Origin: Deltaproteobacteria bacterium
GTDB lineage: Bacteria > Desulfobacterota > Binatia > Binatales > Binataceae
Reading direction: 5' to 3'
Length of the DNA stretch: 64,000 nt
Assembly (NCBI GenBank): GCA_019237115.1
Contig: JAFAHS010000062.1
Location: forward strand, 1 to 64,000
Shown: in pieces, positions 44,814-53,714 of the stretch
Layout of the letters: the number at the start of each line of letters is the position of its first letter
Numbering within the stretch: position 1 is the first letter of the stretch
Position numbers and translations under genes: made by a program
Notes under the pieces: model-generated
Databases searched by the model: none
What the model saw: the letters and a program-made list of their open reading frames with translations, nothing else
Told to the model about the DNA's origin: nothing

Positions 44814-45689
44814 ATGCCGAAGTCGTTCACCGCGAAATTGGTGGTCGCGTTCGTGGCTGGACTGGCCGCGGCCGTGGTGCTCGCTCCGTTGGTCGCGGTT
44901 GCGGTTGCCCGGCTCGGCTTCCATTTTCCATTCCCGCGCATTTTCGATCGGGTCGTGATGATCGCGCTCGCCGTGGTGCTGATCCTCTGGGCGCAGAACC
45001 TTCGACTGGTTTCGCTGCTGCGCACCGCCTTTGCGAGGCCGGTCGCCAACTTTGCCTTCACCGCGCGAGGCCTCCTGGTGGCCTTGGGAGTCATACTGGT
45101 ACTGTTCCTGGTCGCGAGCGCGATGGAAGGTTTCCCGTCCGTAGGCCCCGCGGCCAGGTTGCTTCCGAAGTATGTTTTGTCGGCGGTGGTCATCGCGCTA
45201 CTCGAAGAAGCCTTCTTTCGCGCGATTCTGTTCGGGGGAATGGAAGGCGATTTCGGATCGACCGGCGCCCTGCTTGCAAGTTCAGCGATCTACGCGCTGG
45301 CCCACCTGCTGCGCGCTCCCGCGCGTCTTTATGTAACCACGCTGGATCTGACCGTAGGCGCGCGAGCTCTGGGCCTCAGTTTTTCCCAGCTGGGTGCGCC
45401 GCTCTCCGCGCTGCCGACCTTGATTGGCTTGTTCCTGCTCGGAGTCGTGCTGGCCGAGGCTTTTATCCTGACCGGTACGGTCTGGTTTTCGGTCGGACTT
45501 CACGCCGGGTTCGTGATTGGCGCCAAGCTTTGGCCCAAGATGATGGTCACCCGCCGCGGGCTGCCGGGATGGCTTGCCGGCTGGGGTAGACAGCCGCTTA
45601 TCAGTGGCGCGGCAGCGTGGGTAGCAGCGCTAGCCGTGCTGCTCTTGCTGCGGGCGCTGGCCGGCACGCGACGCGAGCGCCCGGCCTGA
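44814..45689 (+). CDS. CPBP-family intramembrane metalloprotease
   Basis: 291 residues with about eight membrane helices. The Abi/CPBP motifs are visible: EEAFFRAILFGG (E-E-x3-R, about 135-146), then the AHLLR helix and a third conserved helix near SVGLHAGFVIG with His. These proteins cleave or modify membrane substrates; the target here is unknown. The 3' end overlaps the converging acyltransferase gene by 60 bases. Confidence 0.9.
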   Translation: MPKSFTAKLVVAFVAGLAAAVVLAPLVAVAVARLGFHFPFPRIFDRVVMIALAVVLILWAQNLRLVSLLRTAFARPVANFAFTARGLLVALGVILVLFLVASAMEGFPSVGPAARLLPKYVLSAVVIALLEEAFFRAILFGGMEGDFGSTGALLASSAIYALAHLLRAPARLYVTTLDLTVGARALGLSFSQLGAPLSALPTLIGLFLLGVVLAEAFILTGTVWFSVGLHAGFVIGAKLWPKMMVTRRGLPGWLAGWGRQPLISGAAAWVAALAVLLLLRALAGTRRERPA

Positions 45690-46754
45690 GTAGTGTTTTC
45701 GAACTTCCCAGTCATAGACCGGCGGCAGGTCGCGGGGGCGGGTTCGATAGCGGCGGTGGGTCCAGAGAAACTGCTCGGGATGGGCTCGGACCGTATCTTC
45801 GACCGCTTTGACGAACCGCCGCGAGTTCTCCAGCACGTCGGCGTCAGTGTCACCGGTGCGCTGCAGTGTAATGGCCTCATGAATCACGACTCGATGGTGG
45901 CGACGATCCGGTTGGCGTACCAGGAAGACCGGCACCACCGACGCCCCCGAAATCACCGCCAGGCGCGTAACCGCGCCCGCGGTCGCGGCCGGCTCTCCGA
46001 AGAAGGGGACAAACACCGCTTCGCTGCGCTTGGCGTTCTGGTCGTAGGGAATTCCTACCAGGTCTCCCTCCTTCAGGGCGCGCAGTACCGCGCGCGCCGC
46101 CGAGTGTTTGCGGATGATGTCCACTCCGGCGCGTTCGCGCACGAATGTCATGAGCGCATCGCCGGCAAGAAAGCGCTGCGTATGATGGACCAGGCTTATC
46201 TGGTACCCGTGCAGCGCGTGCGCGGCGAGCAACAGTTCGAAGTTTCCAAAATGCGCGGTCAGTACCAGCGCGCCGGTTCCCGCCGTGCTTCTGAGCGCGC
46301 GGGCGAAGTGCGCGAGTCCCTGGTAGGCGACCCGTCGTTTGAGCCGCCGATAGAAGAAGCCGCCGAGCCGCACGTACTCGGCACCCGACCGACCGAGGTT
46401 GACGTAGGATTCGCGCAGAATGCGGCGCCGCTCGGGTTCGCTCTTTTCGGGGAAAGCGATCTCCAGGTTTTTCAGGCCGATGCGCACGTGCCGGCGATCC
46501 AGCCGATAGGCCAGGGTCCCGAAGAGCACGCCGAGCGGGTACAGAATAAAGTCCGGGATCAGGCTCAGGGCGTCGATGAGGGCGCGAAAAATCCAGAACA
46601 GCAGCCTGCTCTTGGCATCCAGTTCCAGCGCCTGCGAGCGGCGCTCCGCGCGCTTGCGCGGAAACTCTGGAATCCCCGTATCGCTGACCGCGTCGTCGCG
46701 GGAGACTTTGCCTCCCGGCGCAAATGAGTCTCGAAAGTCGATCGGGTCGGACAA
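45630..46754 (-). CDS. Lysophospholipid/lipid A acyltransferase (LpxL/HtrB family)
   Basis: 374 residues. An N-terminal extension (about 1-45), a membrane helix (LIPDFILYPLGVLFGTLAYRL), then the acyltransferase domain with the HxxxxE-type motif AHFGNFE and GIPYDQNAKRSEAVFVPFFGEPAAT. The family adds secondary acyl chains to lipid A. It indicates a Gram-negative outer membrane. It lies 10 bases downstream of glgC; the C-terminal 20 codons overlap the converging CPBP gene. Confidence 0.92.
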   Translation of the reverse strand: MSDPIDFRDSFAPGGKVSRDDAVSDTGIPEFPRKRAERRSQALELDAKSRLLFWIFRALIDALSLIPDFILYPLGVLFGTLAYRLDRRHVRIGLKNLEIAFPEKSEPERRRILRESYVNLGRSGAEYVRLGGFFYRRLKRRVAYQGLAHFARALRSTAGTGALVLTAHFGNFELLLAAHALHGYQISLVHHTQRFLAGDALMTFVRERAGVDIIRKHSAARAVLRALKEGDLVGIPYDQNAKRSEAVFVPFFGEPAATAGAVTRLAVISGASVVPVFLVRQPDRRHHRVVIHEAITLQRTGDTDADVLENSRRFVKAVEDTVRAHPEQFLWTHRRYRTRPRDLPPVYDWEVRKHYSGRALASRAGQRPQQEQHG

Positions 46755-46764
46755 TTCGTTTCGC

Positions 46765-48003
46765 CTAGAGCATCCTGCGCTCGCGCTTGGGGCCCTTCGG
46801 AATCACCACCAGACCCGAGTCGGTGACGAAAAAGCGCTGCCGGTCGCGTTCGAGATCGTAGCCGATCTCCTCGCCATCGGGCACGTACACATATTTGTCG
46901 ATGATCGCGCGACGGACTCGGGCATGTCGTCCTATTTCCGCATAGTCCATCACCACCGAATCTTCAACGTGACTGTACGCATGTATGTACACCGAGCGGC
47001 CCAGCACCGAGTTGCGCACCGTGCCCCCTGATACGATGCAGCCCTCCGAAATTACCGAGTGCAAGGCCTGTCCGCGGCGTCCGTTTTCATCGAAGACGAA
47101 TTTTGCGGGCGGTTGATCGTGGAAAGCGGTCCGCAGCGGCCAGTATGGATTGTACAGGTCCAGATGCGGCTGCGTGTCGCGCAGGTCCATGTTCGCCTCA
47201 AAGTAGGCGTCCAGCGTTCCGACATCGCGCCAGTAACTCAGATTGACCTCGGAATCGCCGCGAATCCGGTTGGTCATGAAGTTGTAGGCATAGACCGGCA
47301 CCCGGTCGATCAGGGACGGAATCAAGTCGTGGCCAAAGTCGTGCCGACTGCCGCCGCTCGTAGAGTCGTCGATAAGCGCCTGACGCAAAACTTCGGGGTG
47401 GAACAGATAGTTGCCCATGGACGCGAGGCATTTTCCGGGCGCCCCCGGAAGCGCCGACGGCGCGTGTTGTGGCTTCTCCTGAAACCCGACTACGCGCAGC
47501 CCCGAGTCCACTTCCAGCACGCCAAACTGGCTGGCCTCCTCGACCGGGACCGGGAGTGTCGCGACCGAAACCGCCGCTTTACGGTCGAGGTGGAAGCTTA
47601 TCATCTGCTGGATGTCCATCCGGTAGATGTGGTCCGCGCCGAACACCGCCACGAGGTCGGGCTGAAAGTCACTCATCAGGTTGAGGTTCTGAAAGATCGC
47701 GTCGGCAGTCCCCTGATACCAGGTCTCCCCCAGACGCATCTGGGCAGGCACCGGAATGACGAAGTGGTCCGGCAGCATGCCGCCGAACTGCCATCCGTCC
47801 TTGAGATGTTCAATCAGCGACTGGGAACGCCATTGGACGAGAATGTAAATCGCATAGATACCGGAGTTGACCAGGCTGGAGAGTACAAAGTCGATGATTC
47901 GATACTTGCCGCCAAACGGGACGGCGGGCTTGGCGCGGTCCCGTGTCAAAGGGTGTAACCGCGTGCCCTGACCCCCTGCCATGACCAATGCGAGTGTTCT
48001 CAT
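46765..48003 (-). CDS. glgC: Glucose-1-phosphate adenylyltransferase
   Basis: 412 residues. LVMAGGQGTRLHPLTRDRAKPAVPFGGKYRIIDF is the N-terminal catalytic and effector-binding region; FGADHIYRMD, FQEKP and SYWRDVGTLDAYFEANMDL follow; the C-terminus is a left-handed beta-helix (ISEGCIVSGGTVRNSVLGRSV). It makes ADP-glucose for glycogen. With glgB and the TreS-maltokinase fusion 42 kb away it points to both the classical and the maltose-1-phosphate routes to alpha-glucan. Confidence 0.96.
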   Translation of the reverse strand: MRTLALVMAGGQGTRLHPLTRDRAKPAVPFGGKYRIIDFVLSSLVNSGIYAIYILVQWRSQSLIEHLKDGWQFGGMLPDHFVIPVPAQMRLGETWYQGTADAIFQNLNLMSDFQPDLVAVFGADHIYRMDIQQMISFHLDRKAAVSVATLPVPVEEASQFGVLEVDSGLRVVGFQEKPQHAPSALPGAPGKCLASMGNYLFHPEVLRQALIDDSTSGGSRHDFGHDLIPSLIDRVPVYAYNFMTNRIRGDSEVNLSYWRDVGTLDAYFEANMDLRDTQPHLDLYNPYWPLRTAFHDQPPAKFVFDENGRRGQALHSVISEGCIVSGGTVRNSVLGRSVYIHAYSHVEDSVVMDYAEIGRHARVRRAIIDKYVYVPDGEEIGYDLERDRQRFFVTDSGLVVIPKGPKRERRML

Positions 48004-48393
48004 CCGCGTTTACTGGGCCGTTAGCTGTACCCCAAGGGCCCGACGCTCGACTCCCCAGGCAAAGAACCGGCTTTTTACTAGCAAAGGCACAAACCTGAAA
48101 ACCATCCGCACGAAATTAACCTTTGGCGACCCTTCGGTGCGTCATTTTCTCTGTTCGGGTGCCTCAAAAAACGCAATTCACCGGCTCTTCTGCTTAACAC
48201 TTTGGTCACATCTTGCCCACCGAAGGCAAAGATTGCTTGATTTTCGGCCATTTTTGCTGGCTCGCCCGGGTCGGTGTTCGAAAGGCACGGTGATTGCGTG
48301 AAACATTTTCCTGGGTTCAGCGTCTAAGCTGGCTAGAGTGTCGATAACAAGGAGAAACCACAACCTCCGCAATCATGAAGGGAGGGAGGAAAC
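48004..48393. other. Divergent intergenic region, glgC and small zinc-ribbon gene
   Basis: About 390 bases, AT-richer than the surroundings (for example T-rich patches near 48145 and 48250). It must hold the promoters of both genes. I see no coding sequence or RNA that I can name. GGGAGGGAGG just before 48394 is a strong ribosome-binding site. Confidence 0.45.
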
Positions 48394-48690
48394 ATGCAAA
48401 CCGCTGTAAAACAAGAATCTCGCGCAGCCACCGGACAGGGAATAGTGTACCGGACCACCTGTCAGAATCCGGGATGTGGAGTGACCTTCGATCTGCGGAT
48501 AACAGCCGAAAATGCTCGACTTTTGAGCGGATCCATCGCCTGTCCCCGATGCCGCCGGCACGGTGGGTTTCTGAAGCCTCAAGGGCGAATTGGTGAGAAG
48601 CTTTTTGCCGCCAAGCTCCTGTTCCGCTTGACCGGGGTAGGCCCCAGCACGCGGGACGATGAAGACCTTTTTGGCGATACCCGCTATTAA
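48394..48690 (+). CDS. Small zinc-ribbon-like protein
   Basis: 98 residues behind a very strong ribosome-binding site (GGGAGGGAGGAAAC). Two Cys pairs (C-x4-C about 23-28; CPRC about 50-53) separated by TFDLRITAENARLLSGSIA suggest one zinc finger. The rest (GEKLFAAKLLFRLTGVGPSTRDDEDLF) is a helix and an acidic tail. No family recognised. The strong translation signal and dedicated terminator suggest a well-expressed monocistronic gene. Confidence 0.75.
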   Translation: MQTAVKQESRAATGQGIVYRTTCQNPGCGVTFDLRITAENARLLSGSIACPRCRRHGGFLKPQGRIGEKLFAAKLLFRLTGVGPSTRDDEDLFGDTRY

Positions 48691-48752
48691 GGATCGATCC
48701 GGGATCGAGTAAACTCCAGACCACGTCATCAGATCCGTTCTCCCATCAGCGC

Positions 48753-48795
48753 ACGACGAGCCACTCGTTTTCATCGAGCGGCTCGTCGTCATTTT
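48753..48795 (+). terminator. Intrinsic terminator of the small zinc-ribbon gene
   Basis: ACGACGAGCC-A-CTCG pairs with CGAG-C-GGCTCGTCGT (one internal mismatch) around the loop TTTTCAT, and CATTTTAT follows. This is a strong stem of about 14 bp with a T-rich tail. Confidence 0.8.
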
Positions 48796-48852
48796 ATCCG
48801 CTGCCGGGCCGTTCCGCGCCGGTGCCGTCCAACTTTCACCGAGCGGCGCGCA

Positions 48853-49491
48853 TCAACCGGGAGCGCTGGGATCCGCGGAGACACCCTGCAGGTTCTGAAT
48901 ACTCGGCCGTTCCAGCATCCGCTTGATCCATCCGTCGACGTTCGCGCGATTGACCGAGGCATCGATGCCGACCTCGCTGAGAATCAGCAGGCGGGGCGCA
49001 AAGGCGACGTCGGCGACCGAAAATTCACCAGCCAGAAACTGCTGTCCCTTGAGCTCGTTGTTAAGGTAATCGAGCACCCGTTCGACGCCCTGGTGGAGCC
49101 GCTGCAGGCGATTCTGATCACGCTCCGCTTCCTGCTTGGACACTTCAACGATTAGCTGCCCGACCTGGGGCGTAAAGGATGTGTCGGCGAAATCCTCGAA
49201 CATCCGCGCGCGCGAGCGCAGCGCGCTCGATCCCACCGCCGGCAGGACCGGTGGTTCGGGGTATTCATCCTCGAGGTACTCGTTGATCATCGTCGAGTCG
49301 TAGACTGCCGTGTCATCGTCGACCAGCACCGGAACGCGACCGAACGGGTTGAGTCTCAGGAAGTCCGGACGGCGATGCTCGTTTTGCGTGAGATCGACCG
49401 AGACCAGGTCGTAGTTGAGACTCTTTTCAGCCAGTACGATGCGCACCTTCTGGCCGTAGGGGCAGGACAGGAAGTCGTAGAGTTTGATCAT
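48853..49491 (-). CDS. Glutathione S-transferase/SspA-like protein
   Basis: 212 residues from the ATG at 49491 (MIKLYDFLSCPYGQKVRIVLAEK). Thioredoxin-fold N-terminal domain with a CPYG active-site turn, NPFGRVPVLVDDD with cis-Pro and YDSTMINEYLEDEYP, then a helical C-terminal domain (AGEFSVADVAFAPRLL). It resembles GSTs and the stringent starvation protein SspA; which one cannot be decided. It lies 13 bases after rplI and may be transcribed with the ribosomal operon. Confidence 0.88.
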   Translation of the reverse strand: MIKLYDFLSCPYGQKVRIVLAEKSLNYDLVSVDLTQNEHRRPDFLRLNPFGRVPVLVDDDTAVYDSTMINEYLEDEYPEPPVLPAVGSSALRSRARMFEDFADTSFTPQVGQLIVEVSKQEAERDQNRLQRLHQGVERVLDYLNNELKGQQFLAGEFSVADVAFAPRLLILSEVGIDASVNRANVDGWIKRMLERPSIQNLQGVSADPSAPG

Positions 49492-49504
49492 ATCCGGCAA
49501 ATCC

Positions 49505-49954
49505 TTATTCGGCCGCGACCTCGACCTTCAAGCTTGCTTCGACTTCTGCTTCGAGCCGGATGGCAACCTGGAAGTCTCCAAGTCGCTTGAGCGGCTCCGG
49601 CAGCTGAATCTTTCGGCGTTCGATGTCGAATCCTTGTTCACGCAACGCGCGTTCGATATCGATGTTGGTGACTGAGCCGAACAATTTCCCTTCTTCACCC
49701 GCGCGTGCCTTGATTACCAGCGCGAGGGCTTCGACCTTTTCCTTGAGAGTGAGCGCGTGACTTTTCTGGCGCTCCCGCCGAAGCATCGAGACGCGCTTAT
49801 TGTGCTCGAATTCGTGGAGGTTCTTCTGGTTGGCTTCCACCGCCAGGTGACGCGGGAGCAGATAGTTGCGCGCAAAGCCGGCGCGAACCTTGACCACGTC
49901 CCCGGTTCGACCCAGGTTGGGCACGTCTTCGCTGAGAATCACTTGCACGTTCAT
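49505..49954 (-). CDS. rplI: 50S ribosomal protein L9
   Basis: 149 residues. MNVQVILSEDVPNLGRTGDVVKVRAGFARNYLLP is the signature N-terminal domain, a long connecting helix follows, and GKLFGSVTNIDIERAL begins the C-terminal domain. The ATG at 49954 follows the DUF2232 gene's stop by 11 bases. The frame stays open upstream but only inside the DUF2232 gene. Confidence 0.97.
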   Translation of the reverse strand: MNVQVILSEDVPNLGRTGDVVKVRAGFARNYLLPRHLAVEANQKNLHEFEHNKRVSMLRRERQKSHALTLKEKVEALALVIKARAGEEGKLFGSVTNIDIERALREQGFDIERRKIQLPEPLKRLGDFQVAIRLEAEVEASLKVEVAAE

Positions 49955-49965
49955 GAGCCTGACCC

Positions 49966-50991
49966 CTAAAGAAAGTCGCCGTAGTTCCCAGCCTCCTGGC
50001 TGGGCGGCTTGAGCCGTCGAAAATCGATCCACATATCGAACACGCCGGCGAGGCACACCAGCACCGGAACGACAAAATACCCGACCGCGGCAAACGGGTA
50101 GCCGACCGCTGCGACGAAGGGATATCCGAGCACCACGAAATAGATGATCGCGCGTACCACCCCGGGAACCGCGAGCGCCTGAAAATAGAAAGCCATGATG
50201 GCGAGTCCCTGGCAGAGGTAAATGACTCCAAAGCACAGGAATGCGTTCACCGCGACATCGCGGACTGCGGCGATGGGAGCCAACATCCCGAATCCACTTG
50301 CGATCAGTCCCCAAATCAGCCATTCCGGTGCCGACCATCGCAGCAGGTCACCGAACAGCGGGTAGGACAAACGCTGTTTGCCGGCCCACCGCCAGAACAA
50401 CCGCAGATTGAACATCACCGAGACGGCTGCGGAAATCGCGATCAGCGCCGGAAGAATCCGAATCATCGAATCGACCGTCGCCGCCTGCTCTCCCGGGGGC
50501 ATCGGATTGGGGATTCCGAGGGCGCGATACCCTTCCTGGCCCTGCACCATCATTTCGGTCAACAGGGTCTGCACCGCCTTCAGAAGTGGAACCGGACCGC
50601 CGGCCGCGACCAGGGCGACCACGGCGGCCGCAGTACACATCGCTCCGGCAGCAGCTACCAGGACCAATTCGAACGGGCGGCGGAGCCCGATCATCCAGGT
50701 CATCACTATCGTCGCGATGCCGAAGGTGGCCAGGTACCTTCCACCCACCATCAATCCCGGGTTGCCTCCGGCAAAGGTGGCACCCAGCGCCGACACCAGA
50801 AGCGCGGCCAGGAGCACGGTGCACAGCGCCCGCAGATTTGCACCGGTGCGGCCCACCGCGAAAATCAGGATCGGTGCCGGGGCCAGCAGCATCGCGATCT
50901 CGCCAAACAGTGGGATCGCCCCGGCTGCGAGGAAGAACGCACCCGACAGAGCGGCGGCGCGAACACTTCCGATGACAACCTTACGGCCCAT
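49966..50991 (-). CDS. DUF2232 (YybS-like) integral membrane protein
   Basis: 341 residues with about eight membrane helices. LFGEIAMLLAPAPILIFAVGRTG near the start and the LRWSAPEWLIWGLIASGFGML segment in the second half are typical of DUF2232/YybS proteins, which commonly sit between rpsR and rplI as here. The function is unknown; ECF-type transporter S components are a distant structural analogy. Confidence 0.88.
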   Translation of the reverse strand: MGRKVVIGSVRAAALSGAFFLAAGAIPLFGEIAMLLAPAPILIFAVGRTGANLRALCTVLLAALLVSALGATFAGGNPGLMVGGRYLATFGIATIVMTWMIGLRRPFELVLVAAAGAMCTAAAVVALVAAGGPVPLLKAVQTLLTEMMVQGQEGYRALGIPNPMPPGEQAATVDSMIRILPALIAISAAVSVMFNLRLFWRWAGKQRLSYPLFGDLLRWSAPEWLIWGLIASGFGMLAPIAAVRDVAVNAFLCFGVIYLCQGLAIMAFYFQALAVPGVVRAIIYFVVLGYPFVAAVGYPFAAVGYFVVPVLVCLAGVFDMWIDFRRLKPPSQEAGNYGDFL

Positions 50992-51003
50992 CTCGGGGTG
51001 CGC

Positions 51004-51348
51004 TCAGACCCCCAGGGTCGAAAATGGCAGCAGCGCGATTACCCGGGCGCGCTTGATCGCAACCGCCAGCTGGCGCTGATGTTTGGCGCAATTACCCGAA
51101 GTTCGGCTCGGCACGATCTTTCCGCCTTCGGTGATAAAGCTGGACAGGGTCCGCACATCTTTGTAGTCGACCTTGAGGGTTTTGTCGGCGCAAAACCGAC
51201 AGACTTTTCGTCGTCCGCCCGAGCGACGGCGCATTCCCGGCCGTCCCTCGCCTCCGCGATCGCCTTCGCCGCGCGGTCCTCTTCCGCGCCCCGCGTCATC
51301 CCCCCGCGGACGATCGCCGAATTGTTCGGTCCTTTCATCTTCAGCCAT
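51004..51348 (-). CDS. rpsR: 30S ribosomal protein S18 with low-complexity N-terminal extension
   Basis: 114 residues. The S18 core starts near residue 46 with [17 protein letters not shown] (zinc-type Cys pair) and ends [11 protein letters not shown]; a further Cys-His lies in NCAKHQ. The first 45 residues are Arg/Gly/Asp-rich low complexity, longer than usual. It lies between rpsF and the DUF2232 gene. Confidence 0.95.
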   Translation of the reverse strand: MAEDERTEQFGDRPRGDDAGRGRGPRGEGDRGGEGRPGMRRRSGGRRKVCRFCADKTLKVDYKDVRTLSSFITEGGKIVPSRTSGNCAKHQRQLAVAIKRARVIALLPFSTLGV

Positions 51349-51441
51349 GGTGCTTCCTTGAGTTCACAAACTCGGGCGCACAGTGCCCATGCGCAAGTCG
51401 TTTTCTTTCTTCGAATGGGTGATTTTCGCGCGAGGCAGAGC

Positions 51442-51927
51442 TCATTGCGGGCGGTTGCCGCCCTCCGGCTCAAGTTCACCCTCGTGTTCGGCCGTCAGCT
51501 CTTCGGGAGCATCGGGCGCCTCAGGCGCGCGTTCGTGCTGGGCTGCGAGCGCCGCGGCGCGGGCTTCCGCGGCCGCCCGTGCTTCGGCAATCCGGCGGTT
51601 GCGCGCTTCGATCTCCTCGCGCACCTTGGCAGGCTCAGCGTCGGTATCGAGCAACACCGACAGGAATCGCAGTACCGTGTCCGAGAGCTTCAGATTTCTC
51701 TCGACCTCGTTCATCACCGCCCCTTCCGAAACATAGTCGAGGCGAACGTAGTAGCCGCGCCGTTCGCCTCGAATCCGGTAGGCGAGTTCGCGCGAACCCC
51801 ACTCGTCGGTTTCGATCAACTCGCCACCGCCCTGGGTCACGAAGCCTTCGAAACGTCGAATGGTGTCTTTGATTTGTGATTCGCCCTGGTCGGGCCGAAG
51901 GATAAAAATGGTCTCGTAGCGCCTCAA
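51442..51927 (-). CDS. rpsF: 30S ribosomal protein S6, TTG start
   Basis: 161 residues from a TTG at 51927. The core LRRYETIFILRPDQGESQIKD, GELIETDEWGSRELAYRIRGERRGYYVRLDYV and the strand-helix pattern are S6. The TTG follows an excellent AAGGAGGA ribosome-binding site (51938-51945) by about 10 bases and gives the usual (M/L)RRYET start, whereas the ATG at 51960 lies upstream of that site. The C-terminal 45 residues are an Ala/Glu-rich extension. Head of the S6-S18-DUF2232-L9 operon. Confidence 0.95.
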   Translation of the reverse strand: MRRYETIFILRPDQGESQIKDTIRRFEGFVTQGGGELIETDEWGSRELAYRIRGERRGYYVRLDYVSEGAVMNEVERNLKLSDTVLRFLSVLLDTDAEPAKVREEIEARNRRIAEARAAAEARAAALAAQHERAPEAPDAPEELTAEHEGELEPEGGNRPQ

Positions 51928-52330
51928 CTGCGCCAATCCTCCTTGTGGATTAAGCCCCACGATGGAGCAAGGAGCCGAATTCCCAAAATAACATCAGTCT
52001 CGAGTATCAAACAAGTATCTTTGGCCGGATCGGTCTGCCCTCTCCCGCCATCGGGCCGGGTTGGCTTCGCTCGAGGCCGAAACCGGCAACCGGTCCACTG
52101 TCACTTGACATAGACAGGAGCAGGTCCGGCTCTCGGCCGTGCCGTTTTCAATCGTGATGGGGAGCCGTCGTGGGGCTGCTGGCGCTTCAACCTCGGCATC
52201 TTCAGAAGCTCGTTTCTCACTCCTCACCAGCTGGGCCTGCAGCACACCGCATTGTGCTTCTCGTCCCTTGAGATTAGCGTCCGAGTTGCTAAGAGAAGTG
52301 TGCAGTGGAGAGTCGAGAGGAGGAAACATC
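51928..52330. other. Divergent intergenic region, rpsF and cyclase-family gene
   Basis: About 400 bases, the likely promoter region of the ribosomal operon (minus) and of the cyclase gene (plus). A TTGACA at 52105-52110 on the plus strand and TTGTTT-17-TTATTT on the minus strand (about 52015-51986) are possible promoter elements. I see no coding sequence. GAGAGGAGGAAAC before 52331 is a strong ribosome-binding site. Confidence 0.45.
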
Positions 52331-53419
52331 GTGGCGAAATCGAAACCCAGAAAATCCGCAGTGAAGAAGGCTGCCAAGGCCAAGCTGCGCTTGAAATCGG
52401 CCCCGCGCGCGACCGCTTCCAAAAAGTCCGCCAAGAGCCCGCCGCTGCGGCGTCCCCCCGCACCGGCCGCACCCAGGTTGCCGAGCTATGACGAGTTGCC
52501 GGTTCGAGCGGGCGCACCGCAGGGCGCAGCGTGGGGCGTGTTTGGCGACAGCGACGAAGTCGGCACCATAAACCTGCTCTCGCCGGAGCGCGTCCGCGCC
52601 GCCGCCGGCTCGATTCGCAGCGGCAAGGTCTTCGCGCTGAACCTGCCCATCAATATTCCGGATCCGCCGCTCTTCACCCGCGGCAGGCACACCCACACGG
52701 TGAAAATCTTCCCCAACGCAGAATTCGTGCTCGATGATTACCTGGACAACTTCTACCCGCAGGCATCGTCGCAGTGGGATGCTCTGTGCCACGTCAAACA
52801 TCCGATGCTGGGCGCCTACAACGGCATCCCGGATCGCGAAATAACCGGTCGCGGTGGCACCCGACTGGGAATCGACAACCTGGCGCGCCGCGGTATCGCG
52901 GGACGGGGCGTGCTGGCCGACATCGCCCGCCACTATGACCGCATCGGCAAGACCCTCAACTACACGCAGGCGGAATCGATTCCGCTCGAGGATCTCGAGG
53001 CGACGCTGTCCGCGGAGAAGGTCAAGTTGCAGGCGGGTGACATTCTGCTGATTCGAATCGGCTGGACCAGCTTCTATCTCTCCGCGAGCGAGGAGACCAA
53101 GGCCGAGCTCGCGCGCGAGACGGTGGTGCCAGGCATTGAAGGCACCAGCCGCGTGGCGCGCTGGATTTGGGACCATCACCTGGCGGCGGTTGCGTCGGAT
53201 TCGCCGGCGCTGGAAGCACTCCCCAAGGGCGAAGGCGACGACTTCCTGCATTTCCACATGCTGTCGTTCTTCGGCATGCCAATCGGCGAGATGTGGAACC
53301 TCGAAGGGCTCGCGGAGGATTGCGCCGCGGACGGACGCTACGACTTCTTTCTGACCTCCGCGCCACTGAACGTGCCGGGCGGGGTTGGCTCGCCGCCAAA
53401 TGCGTTAGCGATAAAGTAG
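52331..53419 (+). CDS. Cyclase-family (kynurenine formamidase-like) protein with a Lys/Ala-rich N-terminal tail
   Basis: 362 residues from a GTG behind a GAGAGGAGGAAAC ribosome-binding site. The first 45 residues are histone-H1-like (AKSKPRKSAVKKAAKAK, then Pro/Arg-rich). The cyclase domain follows: VGTINLLSPERVRAAA, then the metal region SQWDALCHVKH (matching the H-x-D-x-x-x-H type motif of the family), LLIRIGWTSFY and LHFHMLSFFGMPIGEMWNLEGL. The family hydrolyses cyclic or amide bonds; the substrate here is unknown. The basic tail is unusual. Confidence 0.85.
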   Translation: MAKSKPRKSAVKKAAKAKLRLKSAPRATASKKSAKSPPLRRPPAPAAPRLPSYDELPVRAGAPQGAAWGVFGDSDEVGTINLLSPERVRAAAGSIRSGKVFALNLPINIPDPPLFTRGRHTHTVKIFPNAEFVLDDYLDNFYPQASSQWDALCHVKHPMLGAYNGIPDREITGRGGTRLGIDNLARRGIAGRGVLADIARHYDRIGKTLNYTQAESIPLEDLEATLSAEKVKLQAGDILLIRIGWTSFYLSASEETKAELARETVVPGIEGTSRVARWIWDHHLAAVASDSPALEALPKGEGDDFLHFHMLSFFGMPIGEMWNLEGLAEDCAADGRYDFFLTSAPLNVPGGVGSPPNALAIK

Positions 53420-53714
53420 GCCGGGTGTGCCGGCGTGGGGAACCGGGAATGGAAGAGGTACGAGCCTGGCCGGGACCTCACGCTGCTCGGCAGGAGTGAA
53501 CTGCCTGGCGCAAGATTCGCGATGACGGACACGATCCCGGTTGCTCTTCCCGCGGGGGCGGGTATGACGATCCTGCCCGACCGTGGACCGTTGGTCAGCC
53601 GGTCGCGAAGAAGCTCCCGAGCCTGAATGTGCAAGCAAACACCGTGGGCGGGGCCCCGAACGACCCGCCCGCAGTGTCTTTCAGGGTCCCCCAACCGAAA
53701 CTAATCAGCGGTCG
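53420..53714. repeat. Intergenic region with a REP-like hairpin element
   Basis: The stretch 53521-53575 read on the minus strand contains GTCATACCCGC, a short loop, GCGGG and further on GTCATC, close to the GTCATTCCCGC-GCGGGAAT style of interspersed hairpin elements found in many proteobacteria. CCCGC (53549-53553) and GCGGG (53558-53562) form the stem. It lies between two converging genes. The family assignment is tentative. Confidence 0.3.

Noticed and set aside
49955..50338. N-terminal extension of the L9 frame
   Set aside because: The extension lies inside the DUF2232 gene; L9 starts at its usual Met at 49954.
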